This document shows positions 21,092-30,668 of a DNA stretch of 64,000 nt, piece by piece. Origin of the DNA: Haliea sp. (GTDB lineage Bacteria > Pseudomonadota > Gammaproteobacteria > Pseudomonadales > Halieaceae). The stretch's first letter is position 1. The number at the start of each line of letters is the position of its first letter. Position numbers and translations under genes: made by a program. The stretch lies in assembly GCA_016704305.1 (NCBI GenBank), contig JADJAL010000002.1, positions 186,001 through 250,000 on the forward strand, read 5' to 3'. A model generated the notes under the pieces. The model made no database searches. It was not told where the DNA came from and was given only the letters and a program-made list of their open reading frames with translations.

Positions 21092-21730
21092 ATGACACAA
21101 CCTAAACTTCTGATTCATATCGGGCCCCACAAGACCGGGACAACCTCGATCCAAGCTGTGGCTTCACACCAACTGCCCGCCATATCAAAAGCGGGGTGGG
21201 CGGTGGAAACGTTTCCTGAACTTAAAAATGGAACGCACTCTCTTGCCTCACTATTGTCAAACGGAAAATTGGATGTGGTTAGGCCACACCTCGAAAAACT
21301 TGGCACTATTACAACGCCAACTCTGATCTCGTCTGAAAACTTTTCACGCATCACCGAGGCTCAAGCTAAATTCATGTTAAATACAATCGGCATAAGCGAT
21401 GTGCGCGTTGTATATTACTTGCGCAACCCATTACATCGTCTACTCTCCGCGTGGACGGAACGTGTACGTCACGGTTACCGAAGAACACTCACCGAATACA
21501 TCGCCGGCCGCTTACTTCAGCCATTCCGTGACAGGGATATCAACGATCAAGTTAGAATAACACCATGGGCCCACGCATTAGGAGAAACTGCGGTCAGGTC
21601 AGGAGCGCTCGATTTGCACCTTTATGACCAATACGACGATGTAGTGAAGCATTTCTTTTTCGAATATTTTGGAATCGCGATAGATGATTCTGAAGAGAAC
21701 ACTCGCATCATGTATCTTCTGATGCCATAA
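21092..21730 (+). CDS. Sulfotransferase-like protein, probably truncated by a frameshift
   Basis: 212 residues from ATG 21092. HIGPHKTGTTSIQ is a PAPS 5'-phosphosulfate loop of the bacterial KTGT type, and VYYLRNPLHRLLSAW is the 3'-phosphate-binding element. The C-terminus is short for the family and ends in an unconvincing MYLLMP. A shift near 21712 would continue with SSDAIRIEILRALHGL, which looks like a normal sulfotransferase C-terminal helix, so a single-base error is likely. It is the fourth sulfotransferase within 7.3 kb. Confidence 0.72.
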   Translation: MTQPKLLIHIGPHKTGTTSIQAVASHQLPAISKAGWAVETFPELKNGTHSLASLLSNGKLDVVRPHLEKLGTITTPTLISSENFSRITEAQAKFMLNTIGISDVRVVYYLRNPLHRLLSAWTERVRHGYRRTLTEYIAGRLLQPFRDRDINDQVRITPWAHALGETAVRSGALDLHLYDQYDDVVKHFFFEYFGIAIDDSEENTRIMYLLMP

Positions 21731-22299
21731 GAATAGAAATACTGCGCGCGCTTCATGGCTTATGACTGACCTGGTTGGAAAACACAGTTTTAACGATGAC
21801 TTGGCGTCTCTTAAACAATGAATTGAAATCATAATCTCTAAAGATAGAGAAACCTACATCCATAAGCTAAAGGCTTTCTCTGGATAACACTGTATGCGTC
21901 GAATTGAGACCAGTTTGATCGGCGACAGCGTCGTTCGGCAATCCTGGAGTGAAGGTAGGCTTTTAATTCTCGCGATAGATATAAGGGTCTCGATCCTTAT
22001 TCATCCTGCTCTCATTCTCGATGCCCGTTGGACACGTTGGGCAGCGCAGCTGGCATTTATCGGATGGTTCGATGCAAAGATAGTAAGGCCAGCGTGCGGA
22101 CCTTCTCAGTCTCGCGTGAACACTCATACTTTGCAGGAAGTTCTCGAATGCGGATCATTTTGCTTCTTAAAGAAAGCCCATGACGGTACGTCTACTCCAT
22201 CACCTGTAACTGCTCCAAGCTATGGCCACGCGACAGGAAATTGCGAGCCCGTCAATATGACGCAGTATGCGCACCGTCGGCGTTTGCCAACCGGCTCAG
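21731..22299. other. Intergenic region of about 570 bp with no supported gene
   Basis: The first 100 bp probably hold the shifted tail of the preceding sulfotransferase. A plus-strand frame (21894-22310) could encode 138 residues but has no recognisable motif or ribosome site, and its 3' end overlaps a better supported small gene on the other strand. It may be a remnant. No repeat or terminator was recognised. Confidence 0.35.
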
Positions 22300-22521
22300 C
22301 TACTTATTGAGAATTGACCAAACCGCAACCACGGGAATATTCTCCAGCAGCGCCGCACGCTCGGCGTCAGTCATAGCTTCGCTGCGCATGAGTGTAGCCA
22401 TGGTCACAGCCTCTGCCGCCGGGGCAGCATGGGCGGCCTGGGGCTCCCATAGTTTGATGTTGACGCCCACGAGTCCGAGCGCGATGACGGTAAGCACCAA
22501 TTTAGTATATCGATCTAACAT
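22300..22521 (-). CDS. Small single-pass membrane or exported protein
   Basis: 73 residues from ATG 22521, chosen because GAGGAA lies about 7 nt upstream. The sequence MLDRYTKLVLTVIALGLVG is a typical N-terminal hydrophobic anchor or signal segment, followed by an Ala-rich junction (AAHAAPAAEA) and a short soluble tail. It overlaps the 3' end of the upstream radical SAM gene by 20 bp on the same strand, so it is probably translationally coupled to it. The function is unknown; it could be an anchor or small partner of that enzyme. Confidence 0.6.
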   Translation of the reverse strand: MLDRYTKLVLTVIALGLVGVNIKLWEPQAAHAAPAAEAVTMATLMRSEAMTDAERAALLENIPVVAVWSILNK

Positions 22522-24292
22522 ACGAGTGTTCCTCAACGTGGTTGCTATGAAAGCAAGCGGCCCATGAAGACCGTTGCCGAACTTTGTGGCACACGTTTTC
22601 TAAAGTGTCAGGCGTGCACCTCAATCTGGTCAACTGACACCACAAGCGCTGCGAAAGACGTTCAGTGACTTCTTCTGCGGATTGTGATGACGCCAGCAGA
22701 TCGTAAACCTCCCCTGGGGGAGCATTCAAAATATTAATGATGCCTTGCCGCGGACCATTTTCAGATGACATTGTCGCGGAAAACTGCTCGATCCAATAAA
22801 ATACGTCACCGACATGCACATCGCTGGGACTGACACCCCACACACCGGAATACGTACGCATCAATTCATTCAGGTATACCTTGATGAATACCTTGCCATC
22901 AGTCTCCGCTGCCAGATTGCGCATACCGGCCAGTTGCTCCGACAGTCTGTTCATGACGTCGTCAGGTAACGCAGCTTCGGTTTCCACGGCTTGATCCACG
23001 TTGATACGGGTCGCGACATACCCCTTGGCCGCCTGGACCAGTGAATTATTTGATTCATCCAATTGCACCAATGGAACTCGATTGGCCTTCGCCTTGTCTT
23101 TCTCATCCTTCGTATATTGGCTGATCACCGCTTTCGATATATCGAGTCGTGACCTCAGTCCATTCAAGCGATTTTCCGGAACCAGGAAACCTTCCAGGCG
23201 CTGAATAAGTTCCAGATAGTTTTTGCGGTTCTCCAATTCCAACGTGACAGTCGTTATGGGTGGAATATGCTGTTTAAAGTGGTCAATAACGGCCTGCAAT
23301 TCGGCAGCCGGTAAAGTGTGCAGGGAAAAATTCAGCGGGGAATCGACCTGGTTGTACATCAGGGTGATTCCTTTTTCATTGCAGAACTTGACGGTCTCGG
23401 GAATTTCCTTCCAGTTCTGTCGCATTGGGCAGTAACGCCAGGTGAACGGCAGACCTTTCCTTTTCATCAGGTCGAGGTAATACATGCAATTCGCCATCAC
23501 CTCCTCAAAGCATGCTCCCTTGCGAATAGACTCGTAGGTTTCCTTATACATGGAATCGATCGAGACGTGCATCAGGCAATTTATTCTCTCCAGCAACTCC
23601 TTGATCTTGTCATCGAGAATCGTGGCATTGGTCAGTATGCATAACTCCATTTTAGGGTTTACGACGGCAATGCGTTCCCACAACATTCTGTAGGCGTGAA
23701 TCATAAACGGCTCTCCGCCCATGAAATCCGCCTCAACGACATAAGGCAGGAACGGTTCGAGTTGATCAACAAACGCCTCGTCATAGGGATTTGGCATTGG
23801 CGACAACTTTTCTCGTCGCGTTCGAATCGCAGAGGATGCCAGCCCGTGGCACATCACACATTCCAGGTTGCAGGAGTTGTGGATATTGAACTCCAGGCGC
23901 ATCGGTACAGGCGGCGCATCAGGGCCACCTGGAGGCTGCAAACCACGCTGTATTCGCTTTTCTTCGGTTACTTTGGCATAAAAGGAGTAGAACATGGCAT
24001 GGGAACCACCGTAGTCCCTGGCCTCAAGTTGCTGCAGGCATTTTTGGCAGCCCTTCCTGAGGTCGTTGTTCTCGAGGGCTTCACGAAGCTCCCGGATTGG
24101 TTCGCCGTTCCAAATTTCGCTGACTGAGTTCTCGGGGTAAACACCCAACACGTGCTGACGATTGAAACAGCAGGCGGTGACCACGCCTTGCTGAGAGAAA
24201 TGCAGATTTATGGAGGCCGCCGGACAAGCCGATTTGCCAGCTGGCATGTTGCGGACGCGATTGTATTCTTCGACTATTTCGGGAGTAAGCAT
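22502..24292 (-). CDS. Radical SAM protein with N-terminal SPASM/twitch-like cysteine domain
   Basis: About 596 residues from ATG 24292; a TTG 69 bp upstream is an alternative start. The radical SAM cluster motif CNLECVMC (CX3CX2C) lies near residue 140, followed by the GGEP motif (FMGGEPFM) that binds SAM. Before it is a Cys-bearing region (ACPAASINLHFSQQG, TACCFNRQHVLG, GCQKCL) resembling auxiliary-cluster SPASM/twitch domains, but placed N-terminally. The last 150 residues are helical and unassigned. It should hold one 4Fe-4S cluster and perhaps an auxiliary one, and perform radical chemistry on a peptide, sugar or small molecule. The overlapping small membrane protein gene follows it. Confidence 0.8.
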   Translation of the reverse strand: MLTPEIVEEYNRVRNMPAGKSACPAASINLHFSQQGVVTACCFNRQHVLGVYPENSVSEIWNGEPIRELREALENNDLRKGCQKCLQQLEARDYGGSHAMFYSFYAKVTEEKRIQRGLQPPGGPDAPPVPMRLEFNIHNSCNLECVMCHGLASSAIRTRREKLSPMPNPYDEAFVDQLEPFLPYVVEADFMGGEPFMIHAYRMLWERIAVVNPKMELCILTNATILDDKIKELLERINCLMHVSIDSMYKETYESIRKGACFEEVMANCMYYLDLMKRKGLPFTWRYCPMRQNWKEIPETVKFCNEKGITLMYNQVDSPLNFSLHTLPAAELQAVIDHFKQHIPPITTVTLELENRKNYLELIQRLEGFLVPENRLNGLRSRLDISKAVISQYTKDEKDKAKANRVPLVQLDESNNSLVQAAKGYVATRINVDQAVETEAALPDDVMNRLSEQLAGMRNLAAETDGKVFIKVYLNELMRTYSGVWGVSPSDVHVGDVFYWIEQFSATMSSENGPRQGIINILNAPPGEVYDLLASSQSAEEVTERLSQRLWCQLTRLRCTPDTLENVCHKVRQRSSWAACFHSNHVEEHSYVRSIY

Positions 24293-24628
24293 AATATCCA
24301 GTTTATCTCCATGTGATACATGACGCTTCTTGCTGCGGAAGTTGCTAGTGACTGATATCAACGTAAAGCTGACGGTCTTTGCACGCTTTCATCAATAACC
24401 TGAGCGCTGCACATACCCAGCAATTCGAATGCTCTCCGGCACCAAAACCATAGCACACTGAATAGAGCGCGATAAAGACGCGAAAAGCGCACCACTTCTC
24501 ATTATCGGCTTTGCAGAAGTACAATCGCCTGGCAGATACTATACATTATGCATTCGCGGTGGTGCTTTGAATGTCACGATTACCTGGCACTCTACGCACA
24601 GCATGGTTCTGAAGCCAACGGAGCACGC

Positions 24629-25859
24629 ATGCCAGACAGCAACACTCCCATTATGTTAGTCATTTGCAACGACTATGGCGAGCTAGCATGCGCCCTATAC
24701 CTGCTCGAGGGGCAGGCATTCGTCGAGAACACCACCTTGATGCTGCCTTCGAGGTTGTATGCCAACAATCCTGATGTACTGCCCGACCGCACCTTCTTGT
24801 ACCACTCGCTTGATGACGTTCGAAGCAAGATGGATAGCCAGAAGCCTGGAATCCTCGGTCTCTTCACCGGCTATCTTCTGCCGATTCACCGCTTGTGCGA
24901 GACCGATGAATTGGATTCTTTGCTGCGTTCAACGCAGGCAAAGGGCTGGAGAACCTTTACCACTGACCCGTTCTTCGGGCTTCTGGACGATATAGAACCC
25001 AGCAAACTTGTCCGGTTCAAGTGGTCGCTAGGATCCATCATACGTGTGTCCGAAGCGATGGAGAGAAAACGAGACCGGCGTTTGTATAGCGAATTGCAAC
25101 GCCTGCTGGAAGGTATCATGCATGTCTATCCGTGTGGCGAGCCACCATCTGCAGGCGACCCCGGTTTTGGGAAACGACTGCACTTCCACAACAACGCGTT
25201 TGCCTCGGAACCTATACATGAAAGCTCCAAAGTTACGCTTGAGGCGGACCTCGATTCGCAACGCTGGCTATTCGTACTAGGAGATCTTGATTACGCCATT
25301 CAGACAGGAAAGTACGGCCACAAGTTTCCATTGATCCTGACGCGCAAGCTGCACGACACGCTTGAAGCGGGTCGAGTGCCTACAGTCATTGCACCAAATC
25401 ATGTGCTCGAGGCGGTACGCAAGCACAGCCCCGTAGCCCACGCTATGGAGCTGGTGGGTCATTGTGACTATTCCCAGTTCCAGTCGCTGTTGCTTGACGC
25501 GGAATATGTATTCTACTGGAACGCGTCTTCATTCAGCTGCATTCCACGAACGTTGAGCGGCAAGCCCTGGTTCACTTTCGACGATGGGCACCTGCTGAAG
25601 GGTCTGAGCGCTGACTACGCCAACAGGCTTTTACATTGGTTCTATCGCGACGAAAAACCGCCTTACATTGACATCAGCGCAACACTTTCCAAAGAAGTGC
25701 TGCAAGATGCGAGGTCAGCAGTACCTGACGTCAGCGCAGAGGATTCGGGAGGGGCTACTCGCCTCGTCCGACCCGCAAGCCCTGCTTTCAGCGTTGGACA
25801 CCCGGCGGCCACCCTTGAATCCAATTCGCCCTACTGAAAGCGAAAGCACTGCTGTCTGA
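24629..25859 (+). CDS. NDYGEL-family protein, paralogue 1 (unrecognised family)
   Basis: About 410 residues. ATG 24629 is chosen because GGAG lies 6 nt upstream and the alignment with two paralogues (30669-33167 C-terminal half, 36159-37466) begins there. Shared motifs in order: ICNDYGELACALYLLEG, LMLPSRLYANN, FTGYLLPIH, TTDPFFGLL, WLFVLGDLDYAIQTGKY, RKLHDTLEAGR, DAEYVFYWNASSFS, FDDGHL, LHWFYRDEKPPY. Two Rossmann-like lobes joined by a hinge recall GT-B glycosyltransferases, but no known family was recognised. A break near 25735 leads to a C-terminus (QRIREGLLASSDPQALLSAL) that matches the paralogues better than the unshifted frame, which stops at 25837. No signal peptide; probably cytoplasmic. 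Confidence 0.7.
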
Positions 25860-25918
25860 ACACCAAGCGCCAGGAGGTACATCCAACGCGCACAGGCAAA
25901 GTTACGCGATACGACTGG

Positions 25919-27823
25919 CTAAGGCGCAAATCCAGCGTGCGCTAACTCCTCGATCAGGCTACGCCGCTCAAGGTCGACCTTCTCATTTACCAGAGCGCCG
26001 GCACTGTCACCCTCTGTACCGACGTCAGTTAACTGGAAATCTGCGAGTAAACTAAATGCCGCGGACAACACCTGCCGTTCGGTAGAGTCTGACGAACACT
26101 TTAGCACCAGCAGGAGTGCTTGCTTAATGACGGGTTTCGGGTGAGAAAGATCAACCAAACTGAAGACTTCGCGACCACCCTTACCTTTTTTCAATTCAAG
26201 CACCTTGCCGTAGGACTGTACGACCGCCACAGCTTTTTCAAGGTCGATCCCGGAATTTGACTCGTCTATTGCAGGCGAGGTGGGATTCTTCTCGCCTTTA
26301 TAGCCATCAACTCCAGAGCTGCTACCCTGGCTTTCGATGAGCGGCATAGCTGTGACTACCTGGCTCCTCAAGCCGGACAAATTGAACATATTCACAATCG
26401 GCAGATTGAAGATCGGATCTTGTAATACGGTTAGAAACCGGGCGTGCTCCGGGTGCGAGGCGTGGTGCACGGCGCGGCGCCGGAACTCGGCGTCATCGAA
26501 AGTGCCCCAATTTGTTATCTGTTGAAACATGACGACATCGGCATTGACGGACTGGCCTAACTCTACGAACTGCCTCATCTCCGCATAGTTGTTCTTCTGC
26601 ACCACGAAATTCATCACAAAATGTTGGAGCTTACCGGCTGTCCGCAATCGACCAATGAAGTGCAGATTCTCAACCAGCACCGCGAAATCCGCACCGCGAT
26701 TCAACGCATAGGTCTCCGGACTCGCGGCGTCGCAGGAAGCGACTACCATGTCGATCACCTCGTTGCAGATTCGGTCCCAGGTATGGGGTGTGAGCAGCAC
26801 GGCGTTAGTACCGAGGCTGATGCGAAGCTGCGGAAACAATTGCGGATCAAACTCGCGCAGAAAACTGTGGAACAGGCTGCTGCCAAGCGCATCACCACTG
26901 CCGGTAATATGTAGCCTGTAGGCGTCCTTGAGATGCTCGCCGGTGGCCCAATCCTGGACATTCGCAGCAGTCTTCTTCTGCTCTCCACTGATTGTCACCT
27001 TGTCAACCCGGCATGTAGGACACACCAGATTGCAGGAGCGATCATAGTTCATCACGATCTCTGCCGGTCCTTTGGGCAGCACAGTGAGATTACGGTCGAT
27101 GATATCTCGATGGTAGGTATCGGTTACTTGATTTCGCTTTGGCAGTAACTTTTCTTGCAACATGCCGCATGTTTTCTCCAGGCAGTACGAAAAACTACCG
27201 TCAAGTATCGCTCCCCGGATATCCTGGGCCTTTTTCGAGTTCCATACGTCCATGAAGGTACCATCGTCGATATTGCCGACGGGAGTCGGGACCATTACCG
27301 GGCAACACAAAAATGTAGTACCTCGCTGAGCAATCTCGGCGTACTCAAACGGCTTGGGACAGAAGTACTCCTTGTAGTTGCGGTCATCAGAAACCTCTTC
27401 CTGAAACTCATTCATCGCACAAAATATTTCATTGGCTCCTGCGCCGCTTATGCCGGCGAGCAGCGGGCGAATTCCCTGCGTGCCAAACAACTCAGTCTGT
27501 TCCGGGCTGAGCAGGTTTTGGATGTCATTCTCCGCATCCTTGATGATAGCGCGCAGTTGTTGTGCGTGATTCAGCGGGATATTAGCCAGGACGTCTTCGT
27601 CCAGAGCAAAGTAACTCTCGACTATCGCCAAAAAGTCTCCGTCCTGCCTACCTTCGTAAGACTTTGCGAAGTAGGCAATCGGCGAGAGACCGCTGTTGCC
27701 GATCTCCTGCATACACAGCGCGACCAAATCCCGTTGACACGCAAGGACACGCTCATCAATGGCGGAGGTGAGGATAGGCGGCCAATCTGCTCGCCAATCG
27801 CGCTTCTGGGAAATCAACTCCAT
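25919..27823 (-). CDS. Radical SAM/SPASM-like protein with the shared C-terminal domain
   Basis: About 634 residues from ATG 27823, preferred over GTG 27841 because GGAG lies 8 nt before it. The N-terminal 130 residues are helical. A Cys-containing region follows (EYFCPKPFEYAEIAQ, FLCCPVMVPTPVGNIDDG, YCLEKTCGML) that looks like an auxiliary cluster domain, then the radical SAM motif CNLVCPTC near residue 265 with THITGSGDALG-type and later strands. The last 100 residues (from about 26260 down) are a separate domain also found on the acyltransferase-SGNH protein (41464-41833), the third radical SAM protein and the SGNH hydrolase. It is divergent from the methyltransferase gene. The substrate is unknown. 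Confidence 0.78.
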   Translation of the reverse strand: MELISQKRDWRADWPPILTSAIDERVLACQRDLVALCMQEIGNSGLSPIAYFAKSYEGRQDGDFLAIVESYFALDEDVLANIPLNHAQQLRAIIKDAENDIQNLLSPEQTELFGTQGIRPLLAGISGAGANEIFCAMNEFQEEVSDDRNYKEYFCPKPFEYAEIAQRGTTFLCCPVMVPTPVGNIDDGTFMDVWNSKKAQDIRGAILDGSFSYCLEKTCGMLQEKLLPKRNQVTDTYHRDIIDRNLTVLPKGPAEIVMNYDRSCNLVCPTCRVDKVTISGEQKKTAANVQDWATGEHLKDAYRLHITGSGDALGSSLFHSFLREFDPQLFPQLRISLGTNAVLLTPHTWDRICNEVIDMVVASCDAASPETYALNRGADFAVLVENLHFIGRLRTAGKLQHFVMNFVVQKNNYAEMRQFVELGQSVNADVVMFQQITNWGTFDDAEFRRRAVHHASHPEHARFLTVLQDPIFNLPIVNMFNLSGLRSQVVTAMPLIESQGSSSGVDGYKGEKNPTSPAIDESNSGIDLEKAVAVVQSYGKVLELKKGKGGREVFSLVDLSHPKPVIKQALLLVLKCSSDSTERQVLSAAFSLLADFQLTDVGTEGDSAGALVNEKVDLERRSLIEELAHAGFAP

Positions 27824-28135
27824 GAGAACTCCGTTATTCACGTATTCCTTGATCTGACGCTTATCAAAAACGCCTGTTATTAGTTATACAGCAAATATTT
27901 ATCGGCATAAATCGAGATGAAATAAAACCACTTCGAATCGCTTCACAGAAATCCCAATACTGCGTACTTTGTGACGGACATCACAAGTAAAGGGCTGTTG
28001 AGATAATGCAGCATGGTGATCGCAATTCTGGTCGCTACTCCCGCTATGACTGGGCAGAGAAGACAATCTGGTGGACACTCACCCTTCATGTTTCCTATAC
28101 TCAAAATGGAAATACAAACAGAGCAAGCACACAGC

Positions 28136-28918
28136 ATGATTCCCAACTTATACCAGCAAACTGCAGGAATTTATGACTTCGTTATCAGCAAGGAGGTGCT
28201 TGAGAACGATCTGGAATTTTACCTGTCACTCATCAAATCCGGGCAAACAGTTATCGACATAGGATGTGGAACCGGGCGAGTTAGCCTGGAACTTGCAAAG
28301 ATCGGTTGTCACGTCACCGGTGTTGATCTGTCGGAAAAAATGCTAGAGGAATTCAGAAAAAAAATACCCAGTCAATACGCGGATAGGTTCGAGTTGCTCT
28401 GCTGTAATATGAACGAGCTCGATCTAGCAAAAAAGTTTGACTGGATCATATTCCCTTATCGAACCTTCCAAGCACTTCGAAACGATAGCGAAAGGGTTGC
28501 ATGCCTTGAGTCGGTGAGGAAGATGATGCATCCCCTGTCAAGGGTGGTTATCACCCTTTTCAATCCGAACCCCGGTCTCCTGAAGATATGGGGCACGGCG
28601 GAAATGCAAGGCTTTGTTGATTTTGACGTGCCGATCCCGAATGAAAACTTTAGCATCAGAAGGATTGCGAGTCTGGTAGACCATGATATCGAGCAGCAGA
28701 CGCTCGGGATGCAGTTCATTTACCAAAAGTACGACAAGACTGGTGTTTTAGAAGAACTACCCGACGCTTTGGAACTGGGTTATCTGTATCCAGCGCAATG
28801 CGAGGAGATATTCCTGCGTTCGGGATTTATCATCGAAAAGGCATACGGCTCGTACAACTTTGAACCCATCGTAGAAGGCGTCTATCAAGAGCAGGTATTC
28901 GTACTGAAATGCGAGTGA
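28136..28918 (+). CDS. SAM-dependent methyltransferase
   Basis: About 260 residues from ATG 28136; in-frame ATGs at 28088 and 28106 are possible alternatives. Class I methyltransferase motif I is clear (VIDIGCGTGRVSLEL, about residues 40-54), followed by motif II (VTGVDLSEKML) and the post-motif strands (FDWIIFPYRTFQAL). It should methylate a small molecule or sugar. It is transcribed away from the radical SAM gene and towards the convergent GMC oxidoreductase gene, from which it is separated by 80 bp. Confidence 0.85.
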   Translation: MIPNLYQQTAGIYDFVISKEVLENDLEFYLSLIKSGQTVIDIGCGTGRVSLELAKIGCHVTGVDLSEKMLEEFRKKIPSQYADRFELLCCNMNELDLAKKFDWIIFPYRTFQALRNDSERVACLESVRKMMHPLSRVVITLFNPNPGLLKIWGTAEMQGFVDFDVPIPNENFSIRRIASLVDHDIEQQTLGMQFIYQKYDKTGVLEELPDALELGYLYPAQCEEIFLRSGFIIEKAYGSYNFEPIVEGVYQEQVFVLKCE

Positions 28919-28998
28919 AACGCGGCCGGCTTTTACAGCATGGAGGAGACAACGGTGCGATGAAATCATAAGTCCCCTGGCTACAAGACGCGTCCACT

Positions 28999-30593
28999 CT
29001 ACATGTTATCCGCAACCCGAAGCGCGTTTGCCGCTACAGTAAGGCTGGGATTTGTTCCGCTGCTTGAAGGAAAGAATGAGGCGTCCACTACGTAAAGATT
29101 CTCCAGATCATGCGCCCGATTAGTGCTGTCAAGCACGCTGGTGGCGGGGTCGTCACCGAATTTGCAAGTGCCGCAAACATGCCCAAAGTTAATGTTGTTC
29201 CTGCCAGTAAGCACTCGTACACGGTGCTTGCGCGATAACGTATCCCTGACCCGCTTGCGAAAGTAGGCGTTACGCCACTTGAGTTCCTTCGTATACTCGT
29301 ACTCGAATCGCATCCCATTTGGCGCGTTCTTGTCGAGCGTGATGCGATTATGGCTGTAAGGCAAATCTTCCACGATGGTGGCGAACATCGTGGATCTGGC
29401 AAACAATCGCGGGGCAAAATCTGCGGCACGGGGCAGCATCGGATTCGTTATCTTGCGCCACCAGCGCGGATCGGATTCCGCCACATGGCGTAGATAGGCA
29501 AGTATGAATGGTGACTCGAAAGGAAATCCCACGGTCTGGAAAGTCCCGAGTTTGTGCCCATTATCGAAGTAGAAGTCGTTGAGGGCCAGGGTCTTCTTGG
29601 GGCCATCTGGCGAATACCATTGTGGCGAGTCCAATGCCATGAAGTCGCTTTGTGCAGCATCAGATTTCGACCTACCATTCCCGAACGATTGGCCAAACCG
29701 TCTGGCCAGGCAGCTGATGCGGATTTGAGCAGGAGTGCCGGCGTCATGTAAGCACCGGCAGCCAGCACCACTGTTCGGGCTCGTATCACGATTTCCTTGC
29801 CGTGCCGCACAGCCCTGATCCCGGTGACTCTTTGCCGATCCGAGATCAACTCCTCAACTTCACACTCGGGTAATATCTGGGCGCCAAATTCGGAGAGGGC
29901 CGGCACCAGGCAGACCTCCCCGCTTCTTTCTTTGCACCGCTTTGGGCAAATGTCGGTGCATTCGAAGCACTCGGGAACATACTCGTAACCGACATGAGCG
30001 CGATAAGGATGCAAACCGAGGTCCATGAATGAATCGTGGAGAACCTGGTCCCGCTCGCCGAGTGGTGGGGGCACGCGAAGATTGGCACCCTCGTCCATGT
30101 TCAGTAAATCCTGCGTACCACAAATGTCGAACAAGGATTCAGCCGCTCGGTAATAGGGCACCATCGCCTCGTGAGAGACCGGCCATTGGTCCGGAAGGTT
30201 GGTCCCCTTAACATCCGGGAAGTTCTGCCTGGGTGAAAAGTCACTGCGGGCGAAGCGCTCAAGTTGCGCGCCGTAATGAACCGTGGTGCCACCAGAGCCA
30301 CAACCGAGTGGCGCATAAAAGTCGGACTGGCCGAAACTGGTCTCTCCCTGGATACGAATCGGCCACCACCCGTAGAGTAAGCGTTGCTCCTCAACGGACA
30401 TCGGTCCGGGCGGGATTTCAGGCGCATGCAGCAGTCCACCATGCAAAAACTTACCCTTTTCCAAAAACAGGACGCTTCGGCCTTTTCGGGCAAGCGCATG
30501 GCCAAGCGTCGAACCACCCATTCCCGTACCCACTACAACCACATCCCAGTCGCCGTCCTCGGGGTTTTGCGGAATGTATTTAGATACATCCAT
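28999..30593 (-). CDS. GMC-family FAD-dependent oxidoreductase, one frameshift
   Basis: About 531 residues across a break near 29648, where one more A after CACAAA would read MLHKSDFMALDSPQW. The N-terminus has an FAD Rossmann motif (DVVVVGTGMGGSTLGHAL). The C-terminus has the GMC C-domain signature HVCGTCKFGDDPATSV followed by NLYVVDASFFPSSSGTNPSL. A Cys-rich insertion (ECFECTDICPKRCKE, about residue 205) could bind an iron-sulfur cluster or zinc. Such enzymes oxidise alcohols in sugars, sterols or polyols. There is no export signal. It is flanked by the methyltransferase and the TPR fusion protein; the substrate is presumably an intermediate of the locus. Confidence 0.8.
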
Positions 30594-30668
30594 GCTACGC
30601 TGCTCCTGTTGATCGCCAATGAATTGATATCATGTGGTGTAAGTTGCTTGGGGCTGGTGTGTCGCCGG

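Noticed and set aside
21894..22310. 138-residue plus-strand ORF between the sulfotransferase and the small membrane protein
   Set aside because: No motif or ribosome site, and it overlaps the better supported small gene on the other strand.
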